Under the pieces are notes generated by a model. It had not been told where the DNA came from. It was given only the letters and a program-made list of their open reading frames with translations, and searched no databases. A stretch of DNA of 64,000 bases from Bacteroidota bacterium (GTDB lineage Bacteria > Bacteroidota > Bacteroidia > Chitinophagales > BACL12), in the NCBI GenBank assembly GCA_016706255.1, contig JADJJZ010000030.1, positions 1 through 64,000 of the forward strand, given 5' to 3'. The position numbers and the translations under genes were made by a program. Shown here in pieces: positions 19,974-29,472 of the stretch; within the stretch, counting starts at the first letter, position 1, and every line of letters starts with the position of its first letter.

Positions 19974-20672
19974 TTACATCCCCAACAAAAAAATTGCAGG
20001 AATTTTTTCCATCACCGGCACTTGCTTTTTCCAATATTGAACCTCATTGGTTCGAATCGATTCTTTTGGTCCGGTGAGGTCGCTGGCCACACACAATTTA
20101 GTGTTTGAACTGCAGGCACTTATTACATCCTGAATAATAGCGTTATTGCGATAAGGTGTTTCAATAAAAATTTGAGTAATTCCCCTTCGTGCGTCAGTAT
20201 CCATTTGCTGAATATATTGTTTGCGCATCGGTTGCTTTACGGGAATATAACCGTGAAAATGAAATTGCTGACCGTTTAATCCGCTTGCCATTAAAGCCAG
20301 CAAAATACTGGAAGGGCCTACCAGTGGAATTATTTTTATACCATTTTGATGACATAACTGCACCAATGCACTACCCGGGTCGGCAACTGCGGGAACACCG
20401 GCATCACTCATTAAACCGCAGTCGTTTCCATTTTTTAAATGGCTAATGTATGTTGACACCGCTGTAGCATCTGTATGTTCGTTGAGTGGTAAAACTATAG
20501 TTGTGTCGAATGAAGCGGTAAATCCTGTTTTCCGCAGGTATCTGCGCGCAGTTTTTTCATCTTCAACAAAAAACACGGTTAATCTTTTTGTTATATCATG
20601 AACATATTGTGGTATTACATGTATCGCTTCTTCGCTTAAAACAGTAGGTATCAGATATAAGGTGCCGTTCAT
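19974..20672 (-). CDS. RsmI-like SAM-dependent methyltransferase (tetrapyrrole methylase fold)
   Basis: A 232-aa member of the tetrapyrrole methylase superfamily closest in pattern to RsmI, which 2'-O-methylates C1402 of 16S rRNA. The opening GTLYLIPTVLSEE replaces the usual GxLYLVATPIGN, so the first SAM-loop motif is changed. The central SDAGVPAVADPGSALV and VPLVGPSS-like IIPLVGPSSILLALMASGL are conserved, as is FIETPYRNN. It is about 50 residues shorter than E. coli RsmI, as is common for the second RsmI-like paralogue of Bacteroidota. Whether it modifies rRNA is uncertain. Head-to-head with the DNA glycosylase gene, 79 bases apart. Confidence 0.8.
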   Translation of the reverse strand: MNGTLYLIPTVLSEEAIHVIPQYVHDITKRLTVFFVEDEKTARRYLRKTGFTASFDTTIVLPLNEHTDATAVSTYISHLKNGNDCGLMSDAGVPAVADPGSALVQLCHQNGIKIIPLVGPSSILLALMASGLNGQQFHFHGYIPVKQPMRKQYIQQMDTDARRGITQIFIETPYRNNAIIQDVISACSSNTKLCVASDLTGPKESIRTNEVQYWKKQVPVMEKIPAIFLLGM

Positions 20673-20712
20673 AAAAAAGTATCGTGTTGATGAAGCTCTG
20701 CAATTGTACTAA

Positions 20713-20720
20713 TATCTTTG
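20713..20720 (+). promoter_or_regulatory. Promoter -7 element of the 3-methyladenine glycosylase gene
   Basis: TATCTTTG matches TAnnTTTG, 31 bases before ATG 20752. A TTG lies 23 bases upstream (20687-20689), slightly beyond the usual spacing. Confidence 0.5.
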
Positions 20721-20751
20721 CGTTGTTGTTGCAGATGCAGAACAAAATTGG

Positions 20752-21357
20752 ATGAATAATTTCACATTAAAAAAAACATTTTATACCCAGGCCGATACTT
20801 TAGGTATTGCTCAGGCTTTATTGGGTAAAAAGTTGGTTACCACTTTTGATGGTATTACCACCTCGGGTATTATATGTGAAACAGAAGCATATTGCGGCAC
20901 GCTAGACAGAGGTTGCCATGCATATAACAATCGTTTTACGGAAAGAACAAAGGTTATGTATAACGAAGGTGGTGTGAGTTATGTTTACATTTGTTATGGC
21001 ATACATTATCTTTTTAATGTGGTTACACATAACGCCGGTGAACCGCATGCCATTTTAATAAGAGCAATAGAACCGTTAGACGGAATACCATTTATGCTGG
21101 AAAGACGCAATCTTCAAAAATATTCAAAAAGTATTGGTGCCGGACCGGGTTTGGTAACCCAATGTTTGGGTATTACAACAAAACATAATGGTTTATCGTT
21201 AATGGGGCAGGCGATTCGAATATGTGATGCCGAACCCGTTGACCCTAAAAATATTATTGCCTCACCACGTGTAGGAATGAATTTTAGTGGTCCCTATAAA
21301 TTAATACCCTGGCGATTTCGAATAGCTAATTCACCTTTTACCAGTAAAGCCAAATAA
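20752..21357 (+). CDS. 3-methyladenine DNA glycosylase (AAG/MPG family)
   Basis: A 201-aa base-excision repair enzyme that removes alkylated purines. The family features are in order: LAQALLGKKLV-like GIAQALLGKKLV, the catalytic Glu in ICETEAYCG (about residue 47), the Tyr-containing GGVSYVYICYGIHYLFNVV, HAILIRAIEPLDG, and GAGPGLVTQCLGI with the substrate-pocket region. The C-terminal SPRVGMNFSGPYKLIPWRF is also typical. Length is normal. It is followed after one base by the J-domain gene, whose TTG start suggests translational coupling. Confidence 0.93.
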   Translation: MNNFTLKKTFYTQADTLGIAQALLGKKLVTTFDGITTSGIICETEAYCGTLDRGCHAYNNRFTERTKVMYNEGGVSYVYICYGIHYLFNVVTHNAGEPHAILIRAIEPLDGIPFMLERRNLQKYSKSIGAGPGLVTQCLGITTKHNGLSLMGQAIRICDAEPVDPKNIIASPRVGMNFSGPYKLIPWRFRIANSPFTSKAK

Positions 21358-21358
21358 T

Positions 21359-22183
21359 TTGCGCATCAATACGAAACTCAATATTGTATTATTACGCACA
21401 ACTGAATGGAAATTAGTTTTTAAGCCATTTGGTTACCATAAATTATTGCTTGCATTTTTTGGGTTTTTATTAACCGGTCGTATTGGCGGAATTTTTCTTG
21501 GCTTATTTATTGGATTGATTATGGATTGCGATTTAATGGTAAAACGCAAACCCAAAAAACCGGGCGATAATCGTATCAGTTATTTAATGTTAGGTGCATT
21601 TGTTTTACAGGCAAGTGAGTTAGGCGACAGGATTATGAATGAAACACTGCGCTATCGACTGGTGGAAAAATTTGGAGATAATTATGCGGCAAAAAGATTT
21701 GCATTTTTTAATGAACTGATGCGACAACGTATCCAGGTGGAAGCAATCTGTGATCAGATAAAAAGTTATGCAACTGAAAATGAAAAAAAAGATATCATTC
21801 AGTTTTTATTCGATTTAAGTTTTCATCCTACAGCAAACAGCGATAAATTACATCATAGTATTAATTATATCGCTGCACGTATTTCATTACCTTACGAATC
21901 GGTACAGGAAATTTATTCCGCATTTAAAAATCAGCACACGCGACAACAATATAAAACGACTACAACTTACACCAATAATTCAACTGATATTTATTCCACT
22001 TTTAATCTCACATTAAACTGCACTGAAAAAGAATTAAAAACCGCATTCCATCATCTTGCTAAAAAATACCATCCTGATTCCAATCCTTCTGCATCCGGTT
22101 CAGAAAAAATAATTATGCAAGATAAACTTCGAAAAATAATTGAAGCTTATGATGAAATTAAGATGCGACGTGGATGGAAATGA
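21359..22183 (+). CDS. DjlA-like TerB/J-domain co-chaperone
   Basis: A 274-aa membrane-associated DnaJ-type protein. A hydrophobic hairpin with glycine zipper-like FLLTGRIGGIFLGLFIGLIM lies at about residues 36-55. A TerB-like helical domain follows (about 65-185), and the C-terminal 65 residues form a J domain with HPD in KKYHPDSNPS (about residue 235), needed to stimulate Hsp70. This is the layout of DjlA. The frame opens with TTG 21359, two bases after the preceding stop; no ATG lies before the membrane segment, so TTG is likely the real start. The partner DnaK is not in this window. Confidence 0.8.
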   Translation: MRINTKLNIVLLRTTEWKLVFKPFGYHKLLLAFFGFLLTGRIGGIFLGLFIGLIMDCDLMVKRKPKKPGDNRISYLMLGAFVLQASELGDRIMNETLRYRLVEKFGDNYAAKRFAFFNELMRQRIQVEAICDQIKSYATENEKKDIIQFLFDLSFHPTANSDKLHHSINYIAARISLPYESVQEIYSAFKNQHTRQQYKTTTTYTNNSTDIYSTFNLTLNCTEKELKTAFHHLAKKYHPDSNPSASGSEKIIMQDKLRKIIEAYDEIKMRRGWK

Positions 22184-22234
22184 GGTGATGAATTGAATTA
22201 ATTTGAAAATTTGCGTTTTTAGAATAATGTAAAG

Positions 22235-22342
22235 AACAGCCTTAACCACAAAGACTCCAAGGCCACAAAGAGACACAAAGTTTTTAATACAATTCACTTA
22301 GCGAAACTTAGCGGCCTTGGAGCCTTTGAGGTTTCGGCTGTT
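22235..22342. repeat. Long imperfect palindrome (intergenic repeat element)
   Basis: Arms 22235-22264 and 22313-22342 are reverse complements at about 26 of 30 positions (AACAGCC...CCAAGGCC against GGCCTTGG...GGCTGTT). The 48-base centre holds a second ACACAAAG motif. The left arm carries the CCACAAAG...CACAAAG wording seen in dispersed intergenic repeats of many bacteria. It sits between the convergent djlA-like and rpoD genes and contains no ORF. A transcribed copy would fold into one long hairpin. I cannot tell from one copy whether it is mobile. Confidence 0.75.
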
Positions 22343-22464
22343 TGTTGAGGAATTTTCAATTGTTCGACAACTGAACATGCACAATTTTTCATTTCAGTGT
22401 TTGCATGCATTACTCATTAATATTTCCACAATAGTGGATGCCTCATAACTGCAAAATTTTCCAT

Positions 22465-22500
22465 AAAAAACCCCAGCTCAGTCGGGAGACTTTACCGGGG
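22465..22500 (-). terminator. Rho-independent terminator of rpoD
   Basis: On the minus strand CCCC...GGGG (22500-22471) encloses an inner AGTC/GACT helix and is followed by TTTTTT at 22470-22465, 52 bases after the rpoD stop. Confidence 0.7.
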
Positions 22501-22551
22501 GATCCCCATGAAAACACAAAATTTAGTCCGCCATGGCGAACAATATCTTAA

Positions 22552-23421
22552 TTACTGCGCAAGATACGCTTTAAGCGCTTTATTTCTTGTACTTGAGCGT
22601 AATTTATTTATAGCATTATCTTTTATCTGACGTACACGTTCACGTGTTAATCCAAATTCTTCACCAATATCTTCTAACGTCATTGCGTAAGGAACACCAA
22701 TTCCGAAAAAAAGTTTAATAACATCGCGTTCTCTTTCAGTTAAAGTTGCCAAAGTACGTTCAGTTTCCACTTTTAATGAGTGACTGTAATCCAGTTTTTC
22801 ATCTGTACGTTCTGTATCGCGGTTTTCCAATACGTCGAGTAAGCTGCTGTTTTCACCATCATCGAAAGGTGCATCAACAGATACGTGGCGGCTTGAAACA
22901 CTTAATGTATTTTTAATTTCTTCCGGTGCCAGTTCCAAAACTTCTGCTAATTCTTCGGAAGTTGGTTCACGTTCAAATTTTTGTTCTAATTCAGAAAATG
23001 CACGATTGATTTTGCTGAGTGAGCCAACCTTATTTAAAGGTAAACGCACTAAGCGGCTTTGTTCAGCCAATGCCTGCATAATGCTTTGGCGAATCCACCA
23101 AACGGCGTATGAAATGAATTTGAAACCTTTCGTTTCATCAAATTTTTGAGCTGCTTTTACCAGACCAACATTGCCTTCATTAATTAAATCGTTTAATGAT
23201 AAACCATTGTGTTGGTATTGTTTTGCAACCGATACCACGAAACGAAGGTTGGCTTTCACCAGTTTCTCCAACGCAAGCTGGTCACCCTGTTTGATTTTCT
23301 GCGCAAGGGTAACTTCCTCTTCTGCAGTAACCAGGTCTACCTTACCAATTTCCTGTAAATACTTCTCTAACGACTCGCTTTCGCGGTTGGTGATGGATTT
23401 CGTAATCTTAAGCTGACGCAT
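22552..23421 (-). CDS. rpoD: Primary sigma factor RpoD/SigA
   Basis: A 289-aa sigma-70 of the short type used as the primary factor in Bacteroidota, which lacks most of region 1.1. Region 1.2 opens with SLEKYLQEIGKVDLVTAEEE. Region 2 has LVKANLRFVVSVAKQYQ, LNDLINEGNVGLVKAAQKFD and the -10 recognition helix ISYAVWWIRQSIMQALAEQS, interrupted only by normal spacing. Region 3 follows, and region 4 carries LEDIGEEFGLTRERVRQIK near the C-terminus. This factor reads the TAnnTTTG promoters seen across the window. Monocistronic, with its own promoter at 23536-23566 and a terminator. Confidence 0.96.
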   Translation of the reverse strand: MRQLKITKSITNRESESLEKYLQEIGKVDLVTAEEEVTLAQKIKQGDQLALEKLVKANLRFVVSVAKQYQHNGLSLNDLINEGNVGLVKAAQKFDETKGFKFISYAVWWIRQSIMQALAEQSRLVRLPLNKVGSLSKINRAFSELEQKFEREPTSEELAEVLELAPEEIKNTLSVSSRHVSVDAPFDDGENSSLLDVLENRDTERTDEKLDYSHSLKVETERTLATLTERERDVIKLFFGIGVPYAMTLEDIGEEFGLTRERVRQIKDNAINKLRSSTRNKALKAYLAQ

Positions 23422-23535
23422 CGTTAATTAACCTCGTTTGTTTCTTGTGAAATGAATGGTTCGTTAAATTAGAACGGTATGCTCATTAAAAAGTTTCCTC
23501 AAACTCAATAAAAATAATAAAATCGAGCCGGGGTG

Positions 23536-23566
23536 CAAAGTTACTAAGATTTTCAATACAAATCAA
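23536..23566 (-). promoter_or_regulatory. Promoter of rpoD
   Basis: On the minus strand TTG (23566-23564), 20 bases, then TAACTTTG (23543-23536): a full match to the Bacteroidota consensus. It leaves an mRNA leader of roughly 110 bases. Confidence 0.65.
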
Positions 23567-23638
23567 TAGCCCGTCTATTTTTAAACAAAAACGATAAGGA
23601 TTTCAATTTCGGTATGTGCAATTGCCGGATTAAAATCA

Positions 23639-23670
23639 TTGGCCGACAATCAGTTTCAGCCGTATATTTG
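23639..23670 (+). promoter_or_regulatory. Candidate promoter of the FG-GAP/T9SS gene
   Basis: TTG at 23639-23641, 21 bases, then TATATTTG at 23663-23670, ending seven bases before ATG 23678. It implies a very short 5' leader and argues against the in-frame TTG start at 23639. Confidence 0.45.
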
Positions 23671-23677
23671 GACAACT

Positions 23678-26600
23678 ATGCGTCGGTTTTTACTGATTTA
23701 TCTGCTTATAAGCGGCTTTGGTGCCTATTCACAAGCGTTTTATACGGGTTCGGGGTGGGAATACCACGGCGAACTTACCTATACCGCTTTCGGCTGGAGC
23801 ATGAGTAATGCCGGGGATGTGAATGGTGATGGGTTTACAGATATGATTGTTTCGGCAATCGACTACAGTAACCCCGAAGCAACCAACGGCGAAGAAGGGA
23901 AATTATTTTTATTTTACGGAAGCCCTGACGGTCTGGAAACCGAACCGGCATGGGAGTTTGAGTCGAATAACGATAGTTCGGTTTTGGGGTTTAGCACTTC
24001 CGGAGGCGACCTAAACGGCGATGGATTTAGCGATGTGGTGGCGGGTTGTCTGCAATGGACCGGCGACCAGTATAACGAAGGCCGTATTTACCTCTGGTAT
24101 GGTTCTCCTTCGGGTTTAAACCCCGGTGAGCCGGACTGGAGCTTGGATTTTGACCAGGTTTTTGCTCTGTTAGGCAGCGGAGTAGCTTTGGACGGCGATA
24201 TTAATGGCGATGGCTATAACGATTTGTTCCTTTCTGCAAAAATGTGGGACGAGCCTGAAATTGAAGAAGGCAAAACCTGGCTCTACTGGGGTAGCCCCGA
24301 TGGCCCGGTTGAATCAGGATGGAGCTGGCAGGCTGATCAGGAAGGTGCCATTTCAGGTTTTCCGGTTAATTATGCGGGAGATGTTAATGGCGATGGTTTT
24401 GACGATGTGGTAATAGGTGCAAATCAATATGATTTTGATGAAATTGATGATGGTTTGGCGGTTTCATTTTATGGTTCCGCAGCAGGATTGAATGCTTCGC
24501 CGGACTGGATGATGAGCAGCGGACAAAAAAAATGCAATTTCGGGCATTGGGTAGATGGTGCCGGCGATGTAAATGGAGATGGTTATGATGATGTGGTAGT
24601 TTCTGCGTTGTTGTACGAAAGTGATTCTGCAAGCCATAATGAAGGTCGAATTTTTGTTTATCACGGCTCGCCTTCCGGTTTAAGCAATGAGGTAAATTGG
24701 TACGGAGAAATTAATCAGGCTGAAGCTCAATTTGGATATAGTTGTGCAGGTGCCGGTGATATCAATAATGATGGTTATGATGATGTGATTGGTGGTGCAA
24801 AATATTGGGACAATGGTGAGTTGGATGAAGGTGGTGCTTTTGTTTGGTTTGGAAGTGCAGCAGGACTGGAAACAGATTATTGTTTTTCAGCTGAAGGAAA
24901 TCAGGATGCCGGTTATTTTGGCCGACATGTTGGTGGGGATGCAGATTTTAATAATGATGGTTATTCCGATTTTATGGTTGGCGCTTACCGGTATTCGGAA
25001 GTGCTAGAAGCAGATGGTAAAGGTTATGCATATTACGGTGCTCCTCGTCCAGCCGATTTTTATTTTGAAGAAGATACTTTTTGTATAGATGCAATTAATC
25101 CTTTACCAATAATTACCGGTTTTACGAGTGGTATTTTTTCAAGTGATGATTTAATTACGAATGCTGCAACCGGAGAAATTAATTTAACAGCAAGTGGTTA
25201 TGGCGGACCATTTACAATTACTTATTCGGTAGATGGTTATTGCGCAGTAAGTAAAAATATCTGGATTGAAGATGCAAATGCAGTTTCAGCATTTAATTAT
25301 GGAAATGATAGTATTTGTTTGGATGGAACAATAATTTCTCCGGAAATAACCATTGCATCAACAGGTGTTTTTTCATCTGATATTATCGAAATTGATGCCA
25401 TAACAGGAAATATAAATACAGCAGCAGTTATACCGGGCTTGGTAAATATTTATTATTCAGGAATTACAAATGCAGGTTGCAACTTTATTGATACGTTACA
25501 ACTGTATTTTCAGGAACCGCCTACACTGAATTTAGAACAAGATACTTTTTGTATTGAACTCGGAACAACATTACCAGTGGTAAATATTGAAGGCGGAATA
25601 TTTTATTCACCGGATGCGATATTGAATGCAGAAACCGGATCAATTGATTTAATGGAAACCGGAGTGGGCGGACCATTTCATATTTATTATAACTTAAACA
25701 ATATTTGCGCAAACGCAGCAGCTGTATTTTATATTGATAGTGCAGACAATAACTTAGCTGCTTTTAATTTTATTGAAGATAGTATTTGTGAAAGTCACCC
25801 AAATCTTTTACCTGTATTAAGCGGTTTAACAGGTGGTGCATACACTTCAGTAACAGCTGTTGTCAATACAACTACCGGAGAGTTATCTGTTTCAGAAACA
25901 CCTGATGGTGTGCATATCATATTTTATTCCCTCACAACAAATTCAGGTTGTGAAATAACTTATAGTGACACGATTATTATAATTGCTAATCCAGATGCAA
26001 CATTTAATTATTTTCCTGACACCATTTTTATTGGAGATGTAAATGCTGTTCCAAATATAACTGGTGAAGCAGGAATATTTACTGTTGTGCCGGAAGGTTT
26101 ATTATTTGCAGATGTGTTTGGTGTTATCGATTTAATTAATTCTACCCCGGGTAGCTATATTATTTATAATACAGTAAGTAATAGTATTTGCACACAAACC
26201 GATTCTTTTACAGTATCAATTTTACCTGAATGTATTGCTCCACAACAAGTTACTGTAGATTATTTTAATAGCAATACTTTAATTATAAGTTGGGAAATTA
26301 ACATTGATTATACTGACTATACTGTTTTATTAATAAATGGTGAGGATACTTTATTTTATACATCAACCTACAACACAATAACCATAAACGATCTGGATGC
26401 TGAAACAACATATATCATCATTGTATTAACCAATTGTTCATCTCAAAAAACAAACGCTGCAGATTCAATTGTTATAACAACAGCTGCATTGAATTTGACA
26501 ACTTCTATTGCGCCACAAATTAATATCTACCCCAATCCAACCTCCGGTGATATTACGATTGAATCAGATTTATTAGCACACGGTGGCCAGATTACTATTT

Positions 26601-26752
26601 TTAATTTAAATGGTCAATTGGTTTATGATGAAATCATCAGTGAAAATTATAATAACTATGTATTAAAAGCAAATACGCTGGTGGCAGGCTATTATTATAT
26701 TCAAATTAGTAATGGATATAAAATGCATTATGGCTCAGTAGTGATTGAATAA
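23678..26752 (+). CDS. Large FG-GAP repeat surface protein with T9SS sorting domain
   Basis: A 1024-aa secreted protein. MRRFLLIYLLISGFGAYSQ is the signal peptide. Residues about 25-430 hold seven FG-GAP/integrin-alpha-like repeats, each with a calcium-binding core: DVNGDGFTD, DLNGDGFSD, DINGDGYND, DVNGDGFDD, DVNGDGYDD, DINNDGYDD and DFNNDGYSD. They should form a seven-blade beta-propeller. Residues about 440-860 hold five related Ig-like units that start with DTFC or DSIC and carry TGEI(N/D)L turns. A fibronectin type III-like unit (about 865-950) follows, and the last 70 residues (IYPNPTSGDITIES to the end) form a T9SS sorting domain. Such proteins act outside the cell in adhesion or polymer binding. 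It uses ATG 23678. No obvious operon partners. Confidence 0.88.
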   Translation: MRRFLLIYLLISGFGAYSQAFYTGSGWEYHGELTYTAFGWSMSNAGDVNGDGFTDMIVSAIDYSNPEATNGEEGKLFLFYGSPDGLETEPAWEFESNNDSSVLGFSTSGGDLNGDGFSDVVAGCLQWTGDQYNEGRIYLWYGSPSGLNPGEPDWSLDFDQVFALLGSGVALDGDINGDGYNDLFLSAKMWDEPEIEEGKTWLYWGSPDGPVESGWSWQADQEGAISGFPVNYAGDVNGDGFDDVVIGANQYDFDEIDDGLAVSFYGSAAGLNASPDWMMSSGQKKCNFGHWVDGAGDVNGDGYDDVVVSALLYESDSASHNEGRIFVYHGSPSGLSNEVNWYGEINQAEAQFGYSCAGAGDINNDGYDDVIGGAKYWDNGELDEGGAFVWFGSAAGLETDYCFSAEGNQDAGYFGRHVGGDADFNNDGYSDFMVGAYRYSEVLEADGKGYAYYGAPRPADFYFEEDTFCIDAINPLPIITGFTSGIFSSDDLITNAATGEINLTASGYGGPFTITYSVDGYCAVSKNIWIEDANAVSAFNYGNDSICLDGTIISPEITIASTGVFSSDIIEIDAITGNINTAAVIPGLVNIYYSGITNAGCNFIDTLQLYFQEPPTLNLEQDTFCIELGTTLPVVNIEGGIFYSPDAILNAETGSIDLMETGVGGPFHIYYNLNNICANAAAVFYIDSADNNLAAFNFIEDSICESHPNLLPVLSGLTGGAYTSVTAVVNTTTGELSVSETPDGVHIIFYSLTTNSGCEITYSDTIIIIANPDATFNYFPDTIFIGDVNAVPNITGEAGIFTVVPEGLLFADVFGVIDLINSTPGSYIIYNTVSNSICTQTDSFTVSILPECIAPQQVTVDYFNSNTLIISWEINIDYTDYTVLLINGEDTLFYTSTYNTITINDLDAETTYIIIVLTNCSSQKTNAADSIVITTAALNLTTSIAPQINIYPNPTSGDITIESDLLAHGGQITIFNLNGQLVYDEIISENYNNYVLKANTLVAGYYYIQISNGYKMHYGSVVIE

Positions 26753-26813
26753 AAGTATGTTACATTAACAACTCTTTTAATTATTTACTACATTTATCAT
26801 CAAATTACCCAAA

Positions 26814-27236
26814 ATGGACACTCCTGAAATTCAAAAAACACCTGAAGTTGAAATTTATCCTTCTTTAATTACGCGTTACCAGTCAACGTTTATAGATTTT
26901 TTATTTGTATTTACCATGATGTTTATTGTTGCCGCAATTATTAATCAGATTACTGCAACACCTGATTGGTTCCGTGCTGTAATTTTCATTTTTTTGTTTT
27001 TTCTTTACGAACCAATTTGCCAGTCGTTAGGCAGCACATTCGGAAATAATTTTATGGGAATTAAAGTGCGCAGATTTAATAATCCCAATCAAAAAATAAA
27101 TTTTTTCCAGGGTGTTTTACGTTTTGCAATTAAAGTCGCGCTTGGCTGGATTTCATTTTTCTCTATTACCGGAAACCGCGAACGGCGGGCATTACACGAC
27201 ATATTTTCGGGTACTATCGTGTTAAAGGATAAATAA
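26814..27236 (+). CDS. RDD family membrane protein
   Basis: A 140-aa inner-membrane protein with the RDD domain. The N-terminal Arg-Asp pair is seen as ITRYQSTFIDFLFVF (R at about 22, D at about 29), followed by three hydrophobic segments and the conserved ALHDIFSGTIVL near the C-terminus. The QSLGSTFGNNFMGIKV segment is also typical (G-x-T-x-G-K-xx-x-G-I-x-V). RDD proteins are linked to ion or small-molecule transport in a few cases, but the role here is unknown. Downstream of the FG-GAP gene by 61 bases on the same strand; no terminator seen between. Confidence 0.85.
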   Translation: MDTPEIQKTPEVEIYPSLITRYQSTFIDFLFVFTMMFIVAAIINQITATPDWFRAVIFIFLFFLYEPICQSLGSTFGNNFMGIKVRRFNNPNQKINFFQGVLRFAIKVALGWISFFSITGNRERRALHDIFSGTIVLKDK

Positions 27237-27302
27237 ATCTCTCCCCAAAAAAATATTATTATTTATTTGAGTTTAATTTATTTTGTCAGCAACCTATTTC
27301 TA

Positions 27303-29237
27303 TTAAACTCTACCGTTTACAATTTCATTTACAATTGCCGGGTCTAATAATGTAGTTGTATCACCAATATTTTCTACTTCTCCTTCTGCAATTTTTCTTA
27401 AGATACGTCGCATTATTTTTCCACTTCTTGTTTTAGGTAACCCTGAAACAAATTGAATTTTATCCGGTTTTGCTATTGCGCCAATTACTCTTGTAACCGT
27501 TTGTAAAATGTCTTGTTTGGTGAGATGTGCATCATCTGCTGAACTGCCATTATAAACCACATAGGCATATATTCCCTGGCCTTTTACATCATGCGGAAAA
27601 CCAACCACAGCACTTTCAATAACGCCTGCGTGCATATTTATAGCATTTTCCACTTCTGCAGTTCCAATTCTGTGACCACTTACGTTTAATACATCATCAA
27701 CCCTTCCTGTAATCCGATAAAATCCATTGTCGTCGCGGTAAGCCCCGTCGCCGGTAAAATACATATTGTGGTAAGTAGCAAAATAATTCGTACGACAACG
27801 TTCATGATCACCATAAGTAGTTCTGATGATGGATGGCCATGGTGAGCGTAAACATAAATTACCGCTTACATTATTTTCGGTAATAATATTGCCTTTTTCA
27901 TCAACCAAAACCGGATCAACGCCCGGCATGGGTAATGTTGCAAATGAAGGTTTAGATGGCGTTACACCTGCGAGGTTTGAAATTAACACACCACCAGTTT
28001 CTGTTTGCCACCAGGTATCAACAATAGGACATTTATTTTTGCCAACATGTGTATCATACCAATGCCATGCTTCTTCATTAATTGGTTCGCCAACTGTTCC
28101 TAAAATGCGCAGCGATGATAAATTTTTTCCCTCAAACGGAGCAGTGCCAAAACTCATTAAACTGCGAATTGCGGTTGGTGCGGTATATAAAATATTTACT
28201 TTATGCTTGTCTACAATTTCCCAAAACCGTCCGGCATCGGGCCAGGTAGGAATGCCTTCAAATAATAACGATGTTGCACCTGCACTTAAAGGACCATAAA
28301 CTATATAACTATGACCTGTTATCCAGCCAATATCAGCAGTGCAAAAATGTACTTCTCCCGGTTGATATTGAAAAACATTTACAAACGTGTAATTGGTAAA
28401 TACCATATATCCGGCACAGGCATGAACGACACCTTTTGGCTTGCCTGTTGAACCGCTAGTATATAAAATAAATAAAGGATCTTCACTATCCATTACCTCA
28501 GGTTCAAAATCGTGTAATCCTAAAGTTTCAATCTTTTTAATTTCATCTTCCCACCAAACATCGCGGCCTTTAATCATACTTACCGGAGTACGGGTTCTTG
28601 TGCTTACAATCACTTTTTTAACAAAAGGGCATGCAATTAAAGCATCATCAATTATTGATTTTAAAGGAATATCTTTTCCGCCTCTGTAGGCGCCATCGCT
28701 GGTAATTATAAATTCAGCATGCGCATCTGTTAAACGGTCAGCAATACTTTGTGCACTGAATCCGCCAAAAATAACCGAGTGAATAGCACCAATGCGTGCA
28801 CAAGCCAAAACGGCAATTGACAATTCCGGTGTCATACCCATATAAATACAAATTCTGTCGCCTTTTTTCACACCATTATTACGTAACACGTGCGCAAACT
28901 GGCAAACCTTATCATATAATTGTTTGTATGTGAGCACACGATGTGCCTCATCGGGATCATTGGGTTCCCACACAATTGCAGGCTGATTGCCGCGTTCGGC
29001 TAAATGCCTGTCGATACAATTTTCAGTTATATTGAGTTTACCGCCCAAAAACCAGCGCACATGCGGCTCAACGAAATTCCAGTCCAGCGCCATTTCCCAC
29101 GGTTGTTTCCAGGTAAAATGGTTGGCAATTTCTCCCCAAAATTCACCGGGTTGGGCTAAACTTTTGGCATGTGCAATTTGATACTGCTCAAAGGTTTTGA
29201 TTTGGTAAGGGTAACTCATAGAAAAAGTATTTGACAT
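27303..29237 (-). CDS. acs: Acetyl-coenzyme A synthetase
   Basis: A 644-aa AMP-forming ligase that makes acetyl-CoA from acetate, ATP and CoA. The P-loop FILYTSGSTGKPKGVVH, the DTWWQTETGG motif and YFTGDGAYRDDNGFY are all present, and VDDVLNVSGHRIGTAEVE marks the C-domain. The acetylation-site motif is KTRSGKIMRRILRKIA at about residue 600. The N-terminal FTWKQPWEMALDW region and the total length separate it from short acyl-CoA ligases. ATG 29237 is followed by a second ATG seven codons later (MSYPYQIK); either could be used. Monocistronic, divergent from the bpX operon across 235 bases. Confidence 0.96.
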   Translation of the reverse strand: MSNTFSMSYPYQIKTFEQYQIAHAKSLAQPGEFWGEIANHFTWKQPWEMALDWNFVEPHVRWFLGGKLNITENCIDRHLAERGNQPAIVWEPNDPDEAHRVLTYKQLYDKVCQFAHVLRNNGVKKGDRICIYMGMTPELSIAVLACARIGAIHSVIFGGFSAQSIADRLTDAHAEFIITSDGAYRGGKDIPLKSIIDDALIACPFVKKVIVSTRTRTPVSMIKGRDVWWEDEIKKIETLGLHDFEPEVMDSEDPLFILYTSGSTGKPKGVVHACAGYMVFTNYTFVNVFQYQPGEVHFCTADIGWITGHSYIVYGPLSAGATSLLFEGIPTWPDAGRFWEIVDKHKVNILYTAPTAIRSLMSFGTAPFEGKNLSSLRILGTVGEPINEEAWHWYDTHVGKNKCPIVDTWWQTETGGVLISNLAGVTPSKPSFATLPMPGVDPVLVDEKGNIITENNVSGNLCLRSPWPSIIRTTYGDHERCRTNYFATYHNMYFTGDGAYRDDNGFYRITGRVDDVLNVSGHRIGTAEVENAINMHAGVIESAVVGFPHDVKGQGIYAYVVYNGSSADDAHLTKQDILQTVTRVIGAIAKPDKIQFVSGLPKTRSGKIMRRILRKIAEGEVENIGDTTTLLDPAIVNEIVNGRV

Positions 29238-29415
29238 GCTAATGTAAGGAGAGCGAAACGATTTTTTATAAATAAGTATAGGGTTCCAATAAAAATGATA
29301 GTATTGTGTTATTGTTGAGCAGATTGTGCAAAAATTTAAACACGTTTTGGATTAAAAGTATCGTTGAAAAACTAAAAATTGCTGTGGAAGGGACTACATT
29401 TTAAAGTAGTTGCGC

Positions 29416-29423
29416 TATTTTTG
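29416..29423 (+). promoter_or_regulatory. Candidate promoter -7 element of the bpX operon
   Basis: TATTTTTG matches TAnnTTTG, 49 bases before ATG 29473. No good upstream TTG at 19-21 bases, so moderate support. Confidence 0.4.
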
Positions 29424-29472
29424 ATTAATTAAATAAAAAATCCCTAAATAATTCATTCCCATTTTTTAAAAC

